A stretch of DNA of 15,460 bases from Holdemanella sp. (GTDB taxonomy: Bacteria > Bacillota_I > Bacilli_A > Erysipelotrichales > Erysipelotrichaceae). Positions 1 to 6,892 of this stretch are shown piece by piece (the first letter of the stretch is position 1; each line of letters starts with the position of its first letter). The stretch spans positions 1-15,460 of the forward strand of contig JABUSD010000297.1 of assembly GCA_021442845.1 (NCBI GenBank), read 5' to 3'. Below the pieces are notes generated by a model. The model ran no database searches, was not told where the DNA came from, and was given only the letters and a program-made list of their open reading frames with translations. A program made the translations under genes and the position numbers.

Positions 1-54
1 ATCCAGATAGGCTAATAATTCCTTTGCATTGTTCTTATTGATTTCCTGAAGCAT
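1..54 (-). CDS. Start of third his-operon gene, probably histidinol dehydrogenase (partial)
   Basis: An ATG at 54-52 opens a frame that runs off the window edge after 18 codons, beginning MLQEINKNNAKELLAYLD. It overlaps the 3' end of hisG by 20 bases. An AAAGGAG lies 12 bases upstream inside hisG, so translation is probably coupled. In Firmicutes his operons hisD usually follows hisG, so hisD is the expected identity, but 18 residues are too few to prove it. Position and operon logic carry the call. Confidence 0.5.
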   Translation of the reverse strand, partial: MLQEINKNNAKELLAYLD

Positions 55-682
55 TTTTCTCTACAACTCCTTTCAAATCGTTGATGACCTGCATAATTTC
101 ATCTCTTTTTAATTTAAAGCTCGCTTTATTCACAATCACACGAGCGGATATATCACAGACTGTATCCAGGACAACCAGTCCGTTTTCCTTTAAAGTTGTT
201 CCTGTTTCCATAATATCGACAATGCCATCGCATAAGCCTAAAATAGGTGCCAGTTCAACCGAACCATCAATCTTAATGATTTCCACATCCATTCCCTTTG
301 ATAGAAAATAGCTGTTGGCAACCGTTGGATATTTTGTCCCAATCTTGATATGTCCAACCTTTGAAAATAGTTCATTTTCAGGAAGGCTAGCCACAATGAA
401 TTTACATTTTCCCATTTCAAGATCTAACATTTCATAATAGTCCTTGCTACCTTCAATCAATGTATCTTTTCCGACAACACCGATATCGGCAACACCATGT
501 TCAACATAGGTGATACAGTCATTGGATTTAACGAGAAAATAGCGGATATCCTTTATTGAATCCTGAAAAACCAGTGCTCTTCCTTTATCCTTTAAACAGT
601 CAATCCCATAGCCACATGTCTCTAACATAGCTACGGTATTCTTTTCCAGACGTCCTTTTGTCAAAGCGATAGATAATGCCAT
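35..682 (-). CDS. hisG: ATP phosphoribosyltransferase catalytic subunit, short form
   Basis: HisG condenses ATP and PRPP to phosphoribosyl-ATP, the first committed step of histidine synthesis, in the cytoplasm. The 215-residue protein has the type 1 substrate-binding fold. The HisG signature lies around residues 140-169, with GSVELAPILGL followed by IVDIMETGTTLKENGL, the PRPP-binding loop. It ends before the C-terminal regulatory ACT-like domain of the long form (about 290-300 aa). This makes it HisG-S, which by family knowledge needs HisZ as partner, and hisZ lies directly upstream. The ATG at 682 overlaps the hisZ stop in a TAATG arrangement, and an AGGAGG lies 7 bases upstream within hisZ, so the two are translationally coupled. 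The 3' end overlaps the next gene by 20 bases. Confidence 0.97.
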   Translation of the reverse strand: MALSIALTKGRLEKNTVAMLETCGYGIDCLKDKGRALVFQDSIKDIRYFLVKSNDCITYVEHGVADIGVVGKDTLIEGSKDYYEMLDLEMGKCKFIVASLPENELFSKVGHIKIGTKYPTVANSYFLSKGMDVEIIKIDGSVELAPILGLCDGIVDIMETGTTLKENGLVVLDTVCDISARVIVNKASFKLKRDEIMQVINDLKGVVEKNASGNQ

Positions 683-1779
683 TATGCTACCTCCTGAATC
701 TGTATATCTTCGATATCCTGTATCATACAGATTACCTTTTTATCTTTTCTTAATGCATCTGCAAGCTTATATGCTTCTTCCTGTTTTGATAATGGATAGG
801 CAACAATAAGCTTCTCTTCCTTCTCTACATCCATACCATCCAGCAGATAATCCAGTTTCACAGAAAACCCACAGGCTGGCAAATCCTGCCCAAACTTCTT
901 TAAGAGCTGATCATAGCGACCACCACTTAATACCGATGTTCCGACATTTTCCACAAAGCCTTCAAAGATGATGCCTGTATAATATTCAAAGTGAGGCACC
1001 TTTCCCAAGTCAAATGTCAATTTAGCGGATGGCTTAATCCTTTTTATCGTATTCACAAGTTCCTTTAATGTTTCAATGGTTTCTTTACATTCCTTATTGA
1101 AACAAACTTTAAGGGCTCTATCCAGGATTTCTTCATTTCCCGATAAGAATGGAAGTTCCATAAAGAAATCAAAGGCCGCCTTATCCAAATTCAATTCCTT
1201 CAGATATGCCTTTAATTCCACCATACTCTTGCGATCAATTAAAGATTGAAGCAGATCAGTAGGAATATTTAAATTGGAACATGCATATTTGAACACATTG
1301 ACATTTCCAATTTCCAATGTATATTCCATATTTAAGCTTTCCATGACATCAATGGCACACAATAAGACTTCCAGATTGGATTTCTCCATACCAATGCATT
1401 CAATACCACAGTCTGTGACTTCCGAACGCTTTCCGGCAAATGTCTTTCGAACCTTATAGACATTGGATGTATAACGGCATCGATAGGGTGGTTGGATATC
1501 CTTAAACTTGGTTGCACAGACTCTGGCAATTGGTACCGTCATATCGGTATGCAAGGCAATAATCTTTCCATTCTGATCAAATAGCTTAAACATATCTTCT
1601 TCCTGGACATCATCAAAGGCATTTAAATACGTAGAGTAGAATTCAACCGATGGTGTCATAACTTCATCATATCCATAGCTTTCAAAGATATGTTCAATTT
1701 TATGCTGCAGCGAACGCTTCTTGATGCATTCATCCAAAATTAAATCTCTCATTCCAAAAGGAATCTGAATCTGTTCCAT
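682..1779 (-). CDS. hisZ: ATP phosphoribosyltransferase regulatory subunit HisZ
   Basis: HisZ is a histidyl-tRNA synthetase paralogue that does not charge tRNA. It binds short-form HisG and confers activity and histidine feedback inhibition. The 365-residue product keeps the class II synthetase core: an N-terminal region starting MEQIQIPFGMRD, the HTDMTVPIARV segment, a motif-2-like stretch with YTSNVYKVRKTFAGKRSEVTD and DCGIECIGME, and the glycine-rich GTSVLSGGRYDQLL of motif 3. It stops soon after this core and lacks the full anticodon-binding domain of HisRS, as expected for HisZ. The start is placed at 1779 because an AGGAGG lies 7 bases upstream. The frame also stays open to a GTG at 1845, but that region is the T-box sequence and terminator and is probably untranslated. 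The stop overlaps the hisG start by one base. Confidence 0.95.
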   Translation of the reverse strand: MEQIQIPFGMRDLILDECIKKRSLQHKIEHIFESYGYDEVMTPSVEFYSTYLNAFDDVQEEDMFKLFDQNGKIIALHTDMTVPIARVCATKFKDIQPPYRCRYTSNVYKVRKTFAGKRSEVTDCGIECIGMEKSNLEVLLCAIDVMESLNMEYTLEIGNVNVFKYACSNLNIPTDLLQSLIDRKSMVELKAYLKELNLDKAAFDFFMELPFLSGNEEILDRALKVCFNKECKETIETLKELVNTIKRIKPSAKLTFDLGKVPHFEYYTGIIFEGFVENVGTSVLSGGRYDQLLKKFGQDLPACGFSVKLDYLLDGMDVEKEEKLIVAYPLSKQEEAYKLADALRKDKKVICMIQDIEDIQIQEVA

Positions 1780-1786
1780 ATATATG

Positions 1787-1792
1787 CCTCCT
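1787..1792 (-). promoter_or_regulatory. Ribosome binding site deciding the hisZ start
   Basis: AGGAGG, 7 bases before the ATG at 1779. It lies after the T-box terminator, which argues against the longer frame starting at GTG 1845. Confidence 0.85.
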
Positions 1793-1796
1793 ATAA

Positions 1797-1828
1797 ATAA
1801 AAAAACTTTCATCCAAAGGACGAAAGTT
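1797..1828 (-). terminator. Intrinsic terminator of the his T-box leader
   Basis: On the minus strand AACTTTCGTCC, loop TTT, GGATGAAAGTT form an 11-bp stem with one G-U pair, followed by a T tract. It sits directly after the T-box sequence and before the hisZ ribosome site, as required for tRNA-controlled attenuation. Confidence 0.9.
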
Positions 1829-2030
1829 AACTTACGTGGTTCCACCTTATTTCACTGATAAAAATACCAGCCTCAAACCCTTAACGCGGGATACGATATA
1901 AACTACTCTAGTTCATCTATATAGCTCCAAGATGTGTTCAATAAAGGCCACTCTTCTTTTTCACCAGCCAAGAAGTCTCTACAAGCTTACTTTATCTACT
2001 ATTTCTTATCATCGCAATCTTTATAATACT
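1797..2030 (-). promoter_or_regulatory. T-box riboswitch leader, probably histidine-specific
   Basis: This leader RNA reads uncharged tRNA and decides whether transcription continues into hisZ-hisG. Several elements can be read directly. The T-box core AAGGTGGAACCACG is at 1848-1835, close to the consensus AGGGTGGNACCGCG. A terminator lies just downstream. The Stem I distal arm CTTCTT/AAGAAG, with loop GGCTGGTGAAA, is at 1975-1953. An AGTA lies on the 5' side of the specifier loop, with GATAAAG (5') pairing CTTTATT (3') above it. The 3' side reads GAACACA, placing CAC (His) at 1936-1934. The downstream his genes agree with a histidine specifier. The variable base of UGGN is A, which would pair with U73 rather than the C73 usual for bacterial tRNA-His; see findings. 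Confidence 0.92.
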
Positions 2031-2033
2031 AAT

Positions 2034-2062
2034 AGTTTAATGAATAAAGATGAAAATGTCAA
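2034..2062 (-). promoter_or_regulatory. Promoter of the his operon
   Basis: A perfect -35 TTGACA at 2062-2057 is followed after 17 bases by TAAACT (4 of 6 matches) at 2039-2034. The predicted start near 2027 places the whole T-box leader downstream. Confidence 0.7.
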
Positions 2063-2103
2063 TCAAATTGAAAGAAACTTACAGTAAATGAAAACATTTT
2101 CAA

Positions 2104-3372
2104 TTAGTTTAAAGTATGAATATATTCATCCAGTAGTTCATCCACTTTTTTATTCTTTTTAATGGTTAAATCCTGAACCTGTTTTCCTTGTATAAAGACC
2201 ATGGAAGGTGTTGATAATATATTTAAATCCTTTAAGGGATTGTCTTTGATAAAGACAAGATCCGCACTCTTTCCCACTTCAATGCTTCCCGTGATATCAT
2301 CAATACCTGCAATTCTGGCATTGTTTAAAGTGGCACTGTAAAGGGCGAAGGATTTGGATACGCCAACCAGTTTTTCAAAGAAGATCAGTTCCCGATACAT
2401 ATTGTAGTGGGTTACAAATGGACAAGCTGTATCCGTTCCAAGTCCCACAGGAATTCCATGTTTGATTCCCTTACGGGCATTATCAATGATTCCATTCAAT
2501 ACAACATTGCCATTGAACTGGACAAATTCATCAATACCTGTCAAGTTACGATCAAAGCGGGCATAAGGAATGGCTGGGGATAATGTACAGATGACAGCGG
2601 CCCCTTTTTCCTTATATAGTTCAAGAATCGCATCCGTCACAACAGCGCCATGTTCAATGGTATCCACACCACAGCGAAGCGCAATTTCAATACCCTGGGT
2701 ACTTTCCACATGGGCAGCTACCTTTAATCCTTTCTTATGCGCCATCGAACAGATTAAAGAGATATATTTATCACTCATCTTGACAACCCCTGGCTCCCCG
2801 CGCTTTGTGGCATCCATAACACCACCGGTTACCATGATTTTAATTAAATCAACCTTCTCCTTTGTGATCAGATCAAAAGCATCCATGCATTCACCGGCAC
2901 TATCGATGGCAATCGCAACACTTCCATCCATATGACCCCCTGGTGTAGTAATCGCACGATTGGATACTAACATTCGTGGTACTTCCAGCTTTGTGTTATC
3001 ACGAATGGTTGTATCATAGGTTCCTAATCCGCCTACACAGCGTATCGTAGTAACCCCAGAGCGAAGGGCAATCTTTGCGTAATTCTCACACATCTTTCTT
3101 GTGACGGTGCGGGTAAAACGATTGGCTAAAGCTAACTTTGCCAATTTTGTTGAATCCTGTTTTCTTTTCTTTGGATAGCCACTGCCTGGCAAGTGAACAT
3201 GCAGATTAATCAATCCTGGAATGACATACATTCCCTCACAATTGATTTCTTTTCCTTTCACTTCTTTTGAGATTTCAACAATCTTTTCCCCATCAACAAT
3301 AATATTCATATCCTTTTGAACTGTCATATGCTTCGTTCCATCCAGTATATGACAATGACTTAATGTATACAT
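2104..3372 (-). CDS. Metal-dependent amidohydrolase (imidazolonepropionase/prolidase-like)
   Basis: A 422-residue cytoplasmic enzyme of the amidohydrolase superfamily, which hydrolyses C-N or related bonds at a mono- or binuclear metal site. Visible ligands are HVH (His58, His60) after the first strand, Lys178 in DLIKIMVTGG (the likely carboxylated bridging lysine), His221 in KVAAHVEST, His241 in DTIEHGA and Asp314 in GLGTDTACP. The C-terminal GSIEVGKSADLVFI is the typical small beta-sandwich domain. No signal peptide is seen. The lysine in KIMVTGG resembles the Xaa-Pro/Xaa-Arg dipeptidase-like group, but the substrate cannot be told. AAGGAG lies 8 bases before the ATG. It is upstream of the his leader on the same strand but probably a separate unit. 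The sequence shows no direct link to histidine degradation. Confidence 0.9.
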   Translation of the reverse strand: MYTLSHCHILDGTKHMTVQKDMNIIVDGEKIVEISKEVKGKEINCEGMYVIPGLINLHVHLPGSGYPKKRKQDSTKLAKLALANRFTRTVTRKMCENYAKIALRSGVTTIRCVGGLGTYDTTIRDNTKLEVPRMLVSNRAITTPGGHMDGSVAIAIDSAGECMDAFDLITKEKVDLIKIMVTGGVMDATKRGEPGVVKMSDKYISLICSMAHKKGLKVAAHVESTQGIEIALRCGVDTIEHGAVVTDAILELYKEKGAAVICTLSPAIPYARFDRNLTGIDEFVQFNGNVVLNGIIDNARKGIKHGIPVGLGTDTACPFVTHYNMYRELIFFEKLVGVSKSFALYSATLNNARIAGIDDITGSIEVGKSADLVFIKDNPLKDLNILSTPSMVFIQGKQVQDLTIKKNKKVDELLDEYIHTLN

Positions 3373-3392
3373 AAAATTAACTCCTTATATAT

Positions 3393-3398
3393 ATTATA
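3393..3398 (-). promoter_or_regulatory. Possible -10 element of the amidohydrolase gene
   Basis: A perfect TATAAT lies 20 bases before the start codon. No convincing -35 is seen at the right distance and the resulting leader would be very short, so this is a weak call in AT-rich DNA. Confidence 0.35.
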
Positions 3399-3400
3399 CC

Positions 3401-4089
3401 CTATTTATTCAAATAGTATTTTGTAGATTTACCAATTCCATCTTTTGATAAGATATTCATTTCAATCAATCCATTTAGAATACGAATGGATTTTGCCTTT
3501 CCTAACTTGCTTCCTGCTTCAATATAATGACGGGATAAGCGAAGATTATCCCCAAATAAGCTTATAATCCGTCGTTCATCTTCAGTGAGGGAACATCATT
3601 TTCAATTGCAGGAAGTTCCCTATAAATAGAGTTCTCATAGACTCTATAGACGGGCTTTCTTTTTGATGTCTTATATGTCTTATTGATTCGTTTTATACCT
3701 GTACCAAATCGTTCGATATAACGAAGGCGAAAGAATAGATTTCCAACGATTGGATTTCGTAAGATGGAAACCTGTCCATCCAGATATTCCTTTTCACTTA
3801 AACCAGCACGAAAAGCAATTTCAATGCGATCATCAAACATGCTTATACGGATAAAACTTTGAACATCCCAATATCGATGCACAAAGGCATTGGCAATTGC
3901 TTCACGAAAAGCTGTTTCAGGTATACGCTCCATCTGTTTGCGATAGGCTCCCTCTATCTTTTCATATTGGTAATAAGTACGATGCATATCCAGTGCCTTA
4001 TCATACATTTCTAAAATAGACATATTTTCAAGAATGCGTCGATCGTTAATTTCATCAATATCTTTTCCAAATCGGATACTATCAATCCC
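3401..4089 (-). pseudogene. Remnant of AlbA_2/HATPase-type DNA-binding regulator, truncated and frameshifted
   Basis: The intact family has an N-terminal AlbA_2 domain, a GHKL-like ATPase region and a C-terminal winged helix. Here the reading frame opens without a start codon just after a TAA at 4092-4090 and reads GIDSIRFGKDIDEINDRRI. It continues through family-like blocks PETAFREAIANAFVHRYWD and RNPIVGNLFFRLRYIERFGTG. The AlbA_2 domain is missing. Near 3587 the frame is lost: the main frame stops at 3562, while the -1 frame continues LTEDERRIISLFGDNLRLSR as a winged-helix tail to a TAG at 3401. One extra C in the GTTCCCTC run would rejoin them. A few residues of the glycine-rich loop also seem missing (RAGLSEKEYLDG). 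An ATG at 4023 could start a 153-residue fragment, but with no clear ribosome site. Non-functional decay is the best reading. Confidence 0.85.
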
Positions 4090-4216
4090 TTAGATCAAGT
4101 GTTTTAAGATAGAAATAGGGAAAATACGCATACAATTTATTAGTTTTAACTCTTTTTTTCAGTTGCTTTGTCTTGTCTTTGATGGTTTCCTTGCTTCTTG
4201 AAGCAAAAATCCACTC
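4082..4216 (-). other. Short coding-like remnant between fic-like gene and regulator remnant
   Basis: After an in-frame TAA at 4219-4217, 44 codons stay open (EWIFASRSKETIKDKTKQL, then a lysine-rich stretch ending KTLDLRD) to a TGA at 4084-4082. There is no start codon or ribosome site. The composition looks protein-like and may be the C-terminal scrap of a decayed gene, but I do not recognise the family. It overlaps the left end of the regulator remnant in another frame. Confidence 0.25.
4191..4206. repeat. Short perfect inverted repeat
   Basis: TTGCTTC-TT-GAAGCAA, a 7-bp stem with a 2-base centre, in the non-coding stretch downstream of the Fic-like gene. No T tract follows on either strand, so it is not a convincing terminator. 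It could be a protein-binding dyad or chance. Confidence 0.3.
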
Positions 4217-4294
4217 TTAGATTTTCTCCAAAGCAGCTATAAATCATAATATCAAATTATTCATTGAAGTCTAATTTAGCTCACTAACATAGCA

Positions 4295-5230
4295 TTAAAA
4301 TTTGCGCCAACATTTTTCCTTCAAGAATGTTTTTATTTCTTCATTGACGCTATCTTCATAATAGGCTACAAGAAGGGCTTTAAATTCAGAAACGATACCC
4401 TCTGGTACTACTAAAAGTCCAATTCCATGTCCTATCATAAAATGATTTGCAAATATTATAGCCGCCCTTTTATTTCCATCGATAAAGATCTGTGATTTCA
4501 TACAATATAGGGTAAGATTAATTGCGATATCTATGTCTTCTAACCCCGAATGTAGTATCTCATCAATTCTCTCTTTTACATCTAATTCATTTGGAATTGG
4601 TGGCACATAACTTGAACCTCCTATAGTAACGGGTACACCTCTAACAGATCCACCATTTTCAAAAAAACCTTCATTCACCAAACGTGCTATGTGACTAAGC
4701 AGATAATAATTGCAAGGTGATGCTACTACATCTGGATCCACGATAAATTCCCATGCATGTTTTAGATTAAGTATTTTCTGCACATCACTTGCTTTCACAC
4801 CGTTTACCACTCCATTTTCCAAAATCGTCTCTGTTTGTGGAAATGTTGTGGAAACGCCTTCCAATACTGCTTGATCATAAATCAAACTCTTCACATTAGC
4901 TCTTGCAAAATCTATATTAAGTTTTACTCTTGGTGTCAGTTCACTTTCTACATAGCCTAGTTTAGCAAGTTCCTTTTCAATTGCTCTTAACCGTTTCTTG
5001 ACAGTTCTGATTTGCTGAGACTGATTAATTGCCATTGCATAAAGCTCATCAGAATATTTATCAATATAAGTAGACTTATACCTTCCAGCCTCTCTTTTTC
5101 TAACATAAATATATCTTTGTTCATTTACTGTTTTAACTTCAATACTACCATCAAAAGCAGAAATATTAACTTGTGCCTGCAAATCAGCTTTTTCATTTAA
5201 TAACTTTTGAATTTCTGTTATATTACTCAT
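4295..5230 (-). CDS. Fic-fold protein with degenerate active site (His to Gln)
   Basis: Fic domains transfer AMP or other phosphate-containing groups to proteins, usually through HxFx(D/E)GN(G/K)R. From the chosen Met the product is 311 residues. The N-terminal 95 contain a YIYVRKREAG-type segment and a probable coiled coil. TILENG near residues 135-140 aligns with the Fic inhibitory helix, but the usual Ser/Thr of [ST]xxxE[GN] is Glu. GGSSYVPPIPNE is the flap. The catalytic loop reads QIFIDGNKR: Asp, Gly, Asn, Lys and Arg are kept but the nucleophilic His is Gln (codon 4492-4490). Conventional AMPylation is therefore doubtful. The start at 5230 is preferred over the ATG at 5260 because AAAGGA lies 8 bases upstream and the predicted transcription start falls below 5260. 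Decayed genes flank it, suggesting an accessory, possibly transferred locus. A role in stress, defence or regulation is possible but unproven. Confidence 0.85.
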   Translation of the reverse strand: MSNITEIQKLLNEKADLQAQVNISAFDGSIEVKTVNEQRYIYVRKREAGRYKSTYIDKYSDELYAMAINQSQQIRTVKKRLRAIEKELAKLGYVESELTPRVKLNIDFARANVKSLIYDQAVLEGVSTTFPQTETILENGVVNGVKASDVQKILNLKHAWEFIVDPDVVASPCNYYLLSHIARLVNEGFFENGGSVRGVPVTIGGSSYVPPIPNELDVKERIDEILHSGLEDIDIAINLTLYCMKSQIFIDGNKRAAIIFANHFMIGHGIGLLVVPEGIVSEFKALLVAYYEDSVNEEIKTFLKEKCWRKF

Positions 5231-5238
5231 ACTATTAT

Positions 5239-5244
5239 TCCTTT
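5239..5244 (-). promoter_or_regulatory. Ribosome binding site deciding the Fic-like start
   Basis: AAAGGA, 8 bases before the ATG at 5230. No comparable site precedes the in-frame ATG at 5260, which lies inside repeat copy 1 and at the predicted transcription start. Confidence 0.65.
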
Positions 5245-5355
5245 TAGGGTGATTCTTCATATTTAATATACATAATAATCACCCTAAAAACAATACTTTT
5301 ACAAAATTTAGGGTGACTATTATCAAAGAAGTTTTACAATAATCACCCTAAATTA
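5242..5355. repeat. Four alternating copies of TTTAGGGTGATTATT, operator-like array
   Basis: Cores are AGGGTGATT at 5246-5254 (plus), AATCACCCT at 5277-5285 (minus copy), AGGGTGACT at 5310-5318 (plus) and AATCACCCT at 5341-5349 (minus copy). Extended matching to about 15 bases gives TTTAGGGTGATTATT. Orientation alternates strictly. Core centres lie 31, 33 and 31 bp apart, close to three helical turns, so all sites would face a similar side of the DNA. Copies 1 and 2, and 3 and 4, form two long inverted repeats. The array lies immediately upstream of the Fic-like gene, and copy 2 falls in the spacer of its predicted promoter. Best reading: binding sites for a repressor, possibly the Fic-like protein itself through its N-terminal domain. 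Confidence 0.85.
5265..5293 (-). promoter_or_regulatory. Predicted promoter of the Fic-like gene
   Basis: TTGTTT at 5293-5288 and TATATT at 5270-5265 with a 17-base spacer. The spacer contains repeat copy 2, so a protein bound there would block polymerase. The predicted start is near 5258. The -35 is weak (3 of 6 matches). Confidence 0.5.
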
Positions 5356-5407
5356 AATCATATGAAGTTGATTAATCCTATTATATGTATGATTCCGATT
5401 ATATTAA

Positions 5408-5527
5408 CTAAAATTCTTTTTCACAATTCTTCTTTGTCTTCACACCGATTAGGATGGCTACAATTGCCACAGGAATCATTCCTATGATACCATTTGAATC
5501 TTTTATGATTGGATAATAAAGAAGCAT
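5408..5527 (-). other. Small ORF with one membrane segment, probable remnant
   Basis: A 39-codon frame, beginning MLLYYPIIKDSNGIIG, then a hydrophobic helix (IPVAIVAILIGV) and a basic tail KTKKNCEKEF. The codon just before the ATG is a stop and there is no ribosome site. It could be the decayed C-terminus of a membrane protein or, less likely, a real small membrane peptide. I do not recognise a family. Confidence 0.3.
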
Positions 5528-5548
5528 CTATAGTATATGTATGTTTAA

Positions 5549-5690
5549 TTAAAAGCTAAGATTCTGATCTTTAGATGGCAATTCTTCAAATGATTGATTG
5601 TTTCCTTTTAATACAAGGCGTTTTAACACAACGACAAAAGAAGTCCTCATCTTCTATAAGTAGGTAGTTCACCTTATACTCTAAATACAT
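5549..5690 (-). other. Frameshifted coding-like remnant
   Basis: One frame from an ATG at 5690 reads MYLEYKVNYLLIEDEDFF and is lost soon after. An overlapping frame, with an ATG at 5650, reads on as KRLVLKGNNQSFEELPSKDQ to a TAA at 5551-5549. Joined by a frameshift they would make one tail of about 45 residues. The family is not recognised. It is interpreted as a decayed gene end, not a working gene. Confidence 0.3.
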
Positions 5691-5754
5691 ACTTTCACGC
5701 ATTGATATCACGTCATAAAACAATTATAGTATCATTGCATTATGATAGATACGC

Positions 5755-5783
5755 AAATAAAAAACAGCGATTGCTCGCTGTTT
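5755..5783 (-). terminator. Intrinsic terminator of the division cluster
   Basis: On the minus strand AAACAGCGA, loop GCAA, TCGCTGTTT form a 9-bp stem followed by TTTTATTT. It begins 8 bases after the ftsZ stop and closes the mraZ-to-ftsZ unit. Confidence 0.9.
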
Positions 5784-5790
5784 GTAAATC

Positions 5791-6882
5791 TTATCGATTG
5801 AAGAAGAAGTGTGGAATTTCATCATCCTGTGATACTTCTTCAACAGTTGTTGCGACTGTAGCCGTGCGTGTTGAAGGCTGTGTGAACAATGAATTTGTTG
5901 CCTGTTGTTGAGGAGCGGCTTCCGCTCTTTTCTTCATCTTCTTTGGTTCTTCAAATCCTGTCGCAATGACAGTAACGATGATCGCATCCCCTAACTGTTC
6001 GTTGATTGCGATACCGAAGATGCAGTCGATTTCGCCACCAGCAGCATCCTGGATTACAGCTACCGCATTCTGTGCGTCATATAATGATACCTTGTCACCA
6101 CCTGTGATGTTGATGATGGCAGATTGTGCACCATGGATCTGTGCTTCTAATAATGGAGACTGGATTGCCTTTTCAGCAGCTGCAATCGCCTTGTCTTCAC
6201 CTTCAGCCATACCAATACCAATTAAGGCACGACCCTGATTCTGCATTACAGAGCGAACGTCTGCAAAGTCAAGGTTAACCAATGCAGGAACCGCAATCAA
6301 GTCAGAGATTGTCTGCACACCTTGGCGAAGTACATTGTCAGCAGCCTGGAATGCTTCTTCAATTGGCTTGCGTCCAATAACTTCCAATAAGTTATCATTA
6401 GATACGATGATTAATGAATCAACATATTTCTTTAATTCTTCAATACCTTCTTTGGCATTGTTGGCACGACGACGTCCTTCGAATGTGAATGGACGAGTAA
6501 CTACCGCAACCGTTAAAGCACCTTCTTCTTTAGAAAGCTTTGCGATTAATGGGGAAGCTCCTGTTCCTGTTCCACCACCCATACCAGCAGTGATGAATAC
6601 CATGTCAGCGCCTTTGATGGCTTCACGGATTTCAGCTTCGCTTTCTTCCGCTGCCTTGCGACCATATTCAGGATTTCCTCCGGCTCCTAATCCTTTTGTT
6701 GTATCGCGTCCTAAAATAATCTTATTGTCACAAGGTGATGACTTTAATACCTGGATATCTGTATTAGCTACAAAGAATTCGACACCTTTGACTCCATCGT
6801 TTACCATTCGGTTAACAGCGTTTCCTCCGCCTCCACCGACACCAAATACTTTAATATTCGCAACCTGATTGAATTCTGTCAT
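5791..6882 (-). CDS. ftsZ: Cell division protein FtsZ
   Basis: FtsZ is the tubulin-like GTPase that polymerises into the division ring. The 363-residue product shows the N-terminal nucleotide-binding [14 protein letters not shown] near residues 13-26. The tubulin signature GGGTGTG is at 102-108 and the T7 synergy-loop region has [12 protein letters not shown] Gln/Thr-rich linker of roughly 40 residues ends in the conserved C-terminal peptide [11 protein letters not shown], the contact for FtsA and other partners. The length is slightly short for the family, mainly from a short linker. The ATG at 6882 has AGGTGA about 7 bases upstream. The stop of ftsA lies inside that ribosome site, only 10 bases away, so the two are coupled. 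It is the last gene of the cluster; no sepF or ylm genes follow. Confidence 0.99.
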   Translation of the reverse strand: MTEFNQVANIKVFGVGGGGGNAVNRMVNDGVKGVEFFVANTDIQVLKSSPCDNKIILGRDTTKGLGAGGNPEYGRKAAEESEAEIREAIKGADMVFITAGMGGGTGTGASPLIAKLSKEEGALTVAVVTRPFTFEGRRRANNAKEGIEELKKYVDSLIIVSNDNLLEVIGRKPIEEAFQAADNVLRQGVQTISDLIAVPALVNLDFADVRSVMQNQGRALIGIGMAEGEDKAIAAAEKAIQSPLLEAQIHGAQSAIINITGGDKVSLYDAQNAVAVIQDAAGGEIDCIFGIAINEQLGDAIIVTVIATGFEEPKKMKKRAEAAPQQQATNSLFTQPSTRTATVATTVEEVSQDDEIPHFFFNR

Positions 6883-6892
6883 TTTTATTCAC

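Larger units (their letters stand above)
5356..5754. other. Intergenic stretch with probable gene remnants
   Basis: About 400 bases between the ftsZ terminator and the repeat array hold no convincing intact gene. The minus strand carries two short open stretches that look like coding scraps, annotated separately, and AT-rich filler. No tRNA, insertion-sequence ends or CRISPR units are seen. Confidence 0.5.

Noticed and set aside
1780..1845. N-terminal extension of HisZ by 22 residues from a GTG
   Set aside because: It would translate the T-box core and terminator hairpin; the AGGAGG before ATG 1779 gives the real start.
2066..2105. Inverted repeat AATTGAAA/TTTCAATT at the amidohydrolase 3' end as a terminator
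   Set aside because: The stem is 8 AT-rich pairs with a 24-base loop and no following T tract; it also runs into the his -35 region.
3562..4023. The 153-residue fragment as an intact regulator gene
   Set aside because: Homology continues upstream of its ATG without a start and downstream in a shifted frame, so it is part of a pseudogene.
5231..5260. Ten-residue longer start for the Fic-like protein at ATG 5260
   Set aside because: No ribosome site precedes it, it lies within repeat copy 1, and the predicted transcription start falls just after it.
5242..5355. The AGGGTGATT repeats as a CRISPR array or replication iterons
   Set aside because: Units are short and strictly alternate in orientation, there are only four, and no Cas or replication gene is near; an operator array fits better.
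6335..6868. A 177-codon plus-strand open frame opposite ftsZ
   Set aside because: ftsZ is certain on the other strand; the frame is a shadow of its codon bias.
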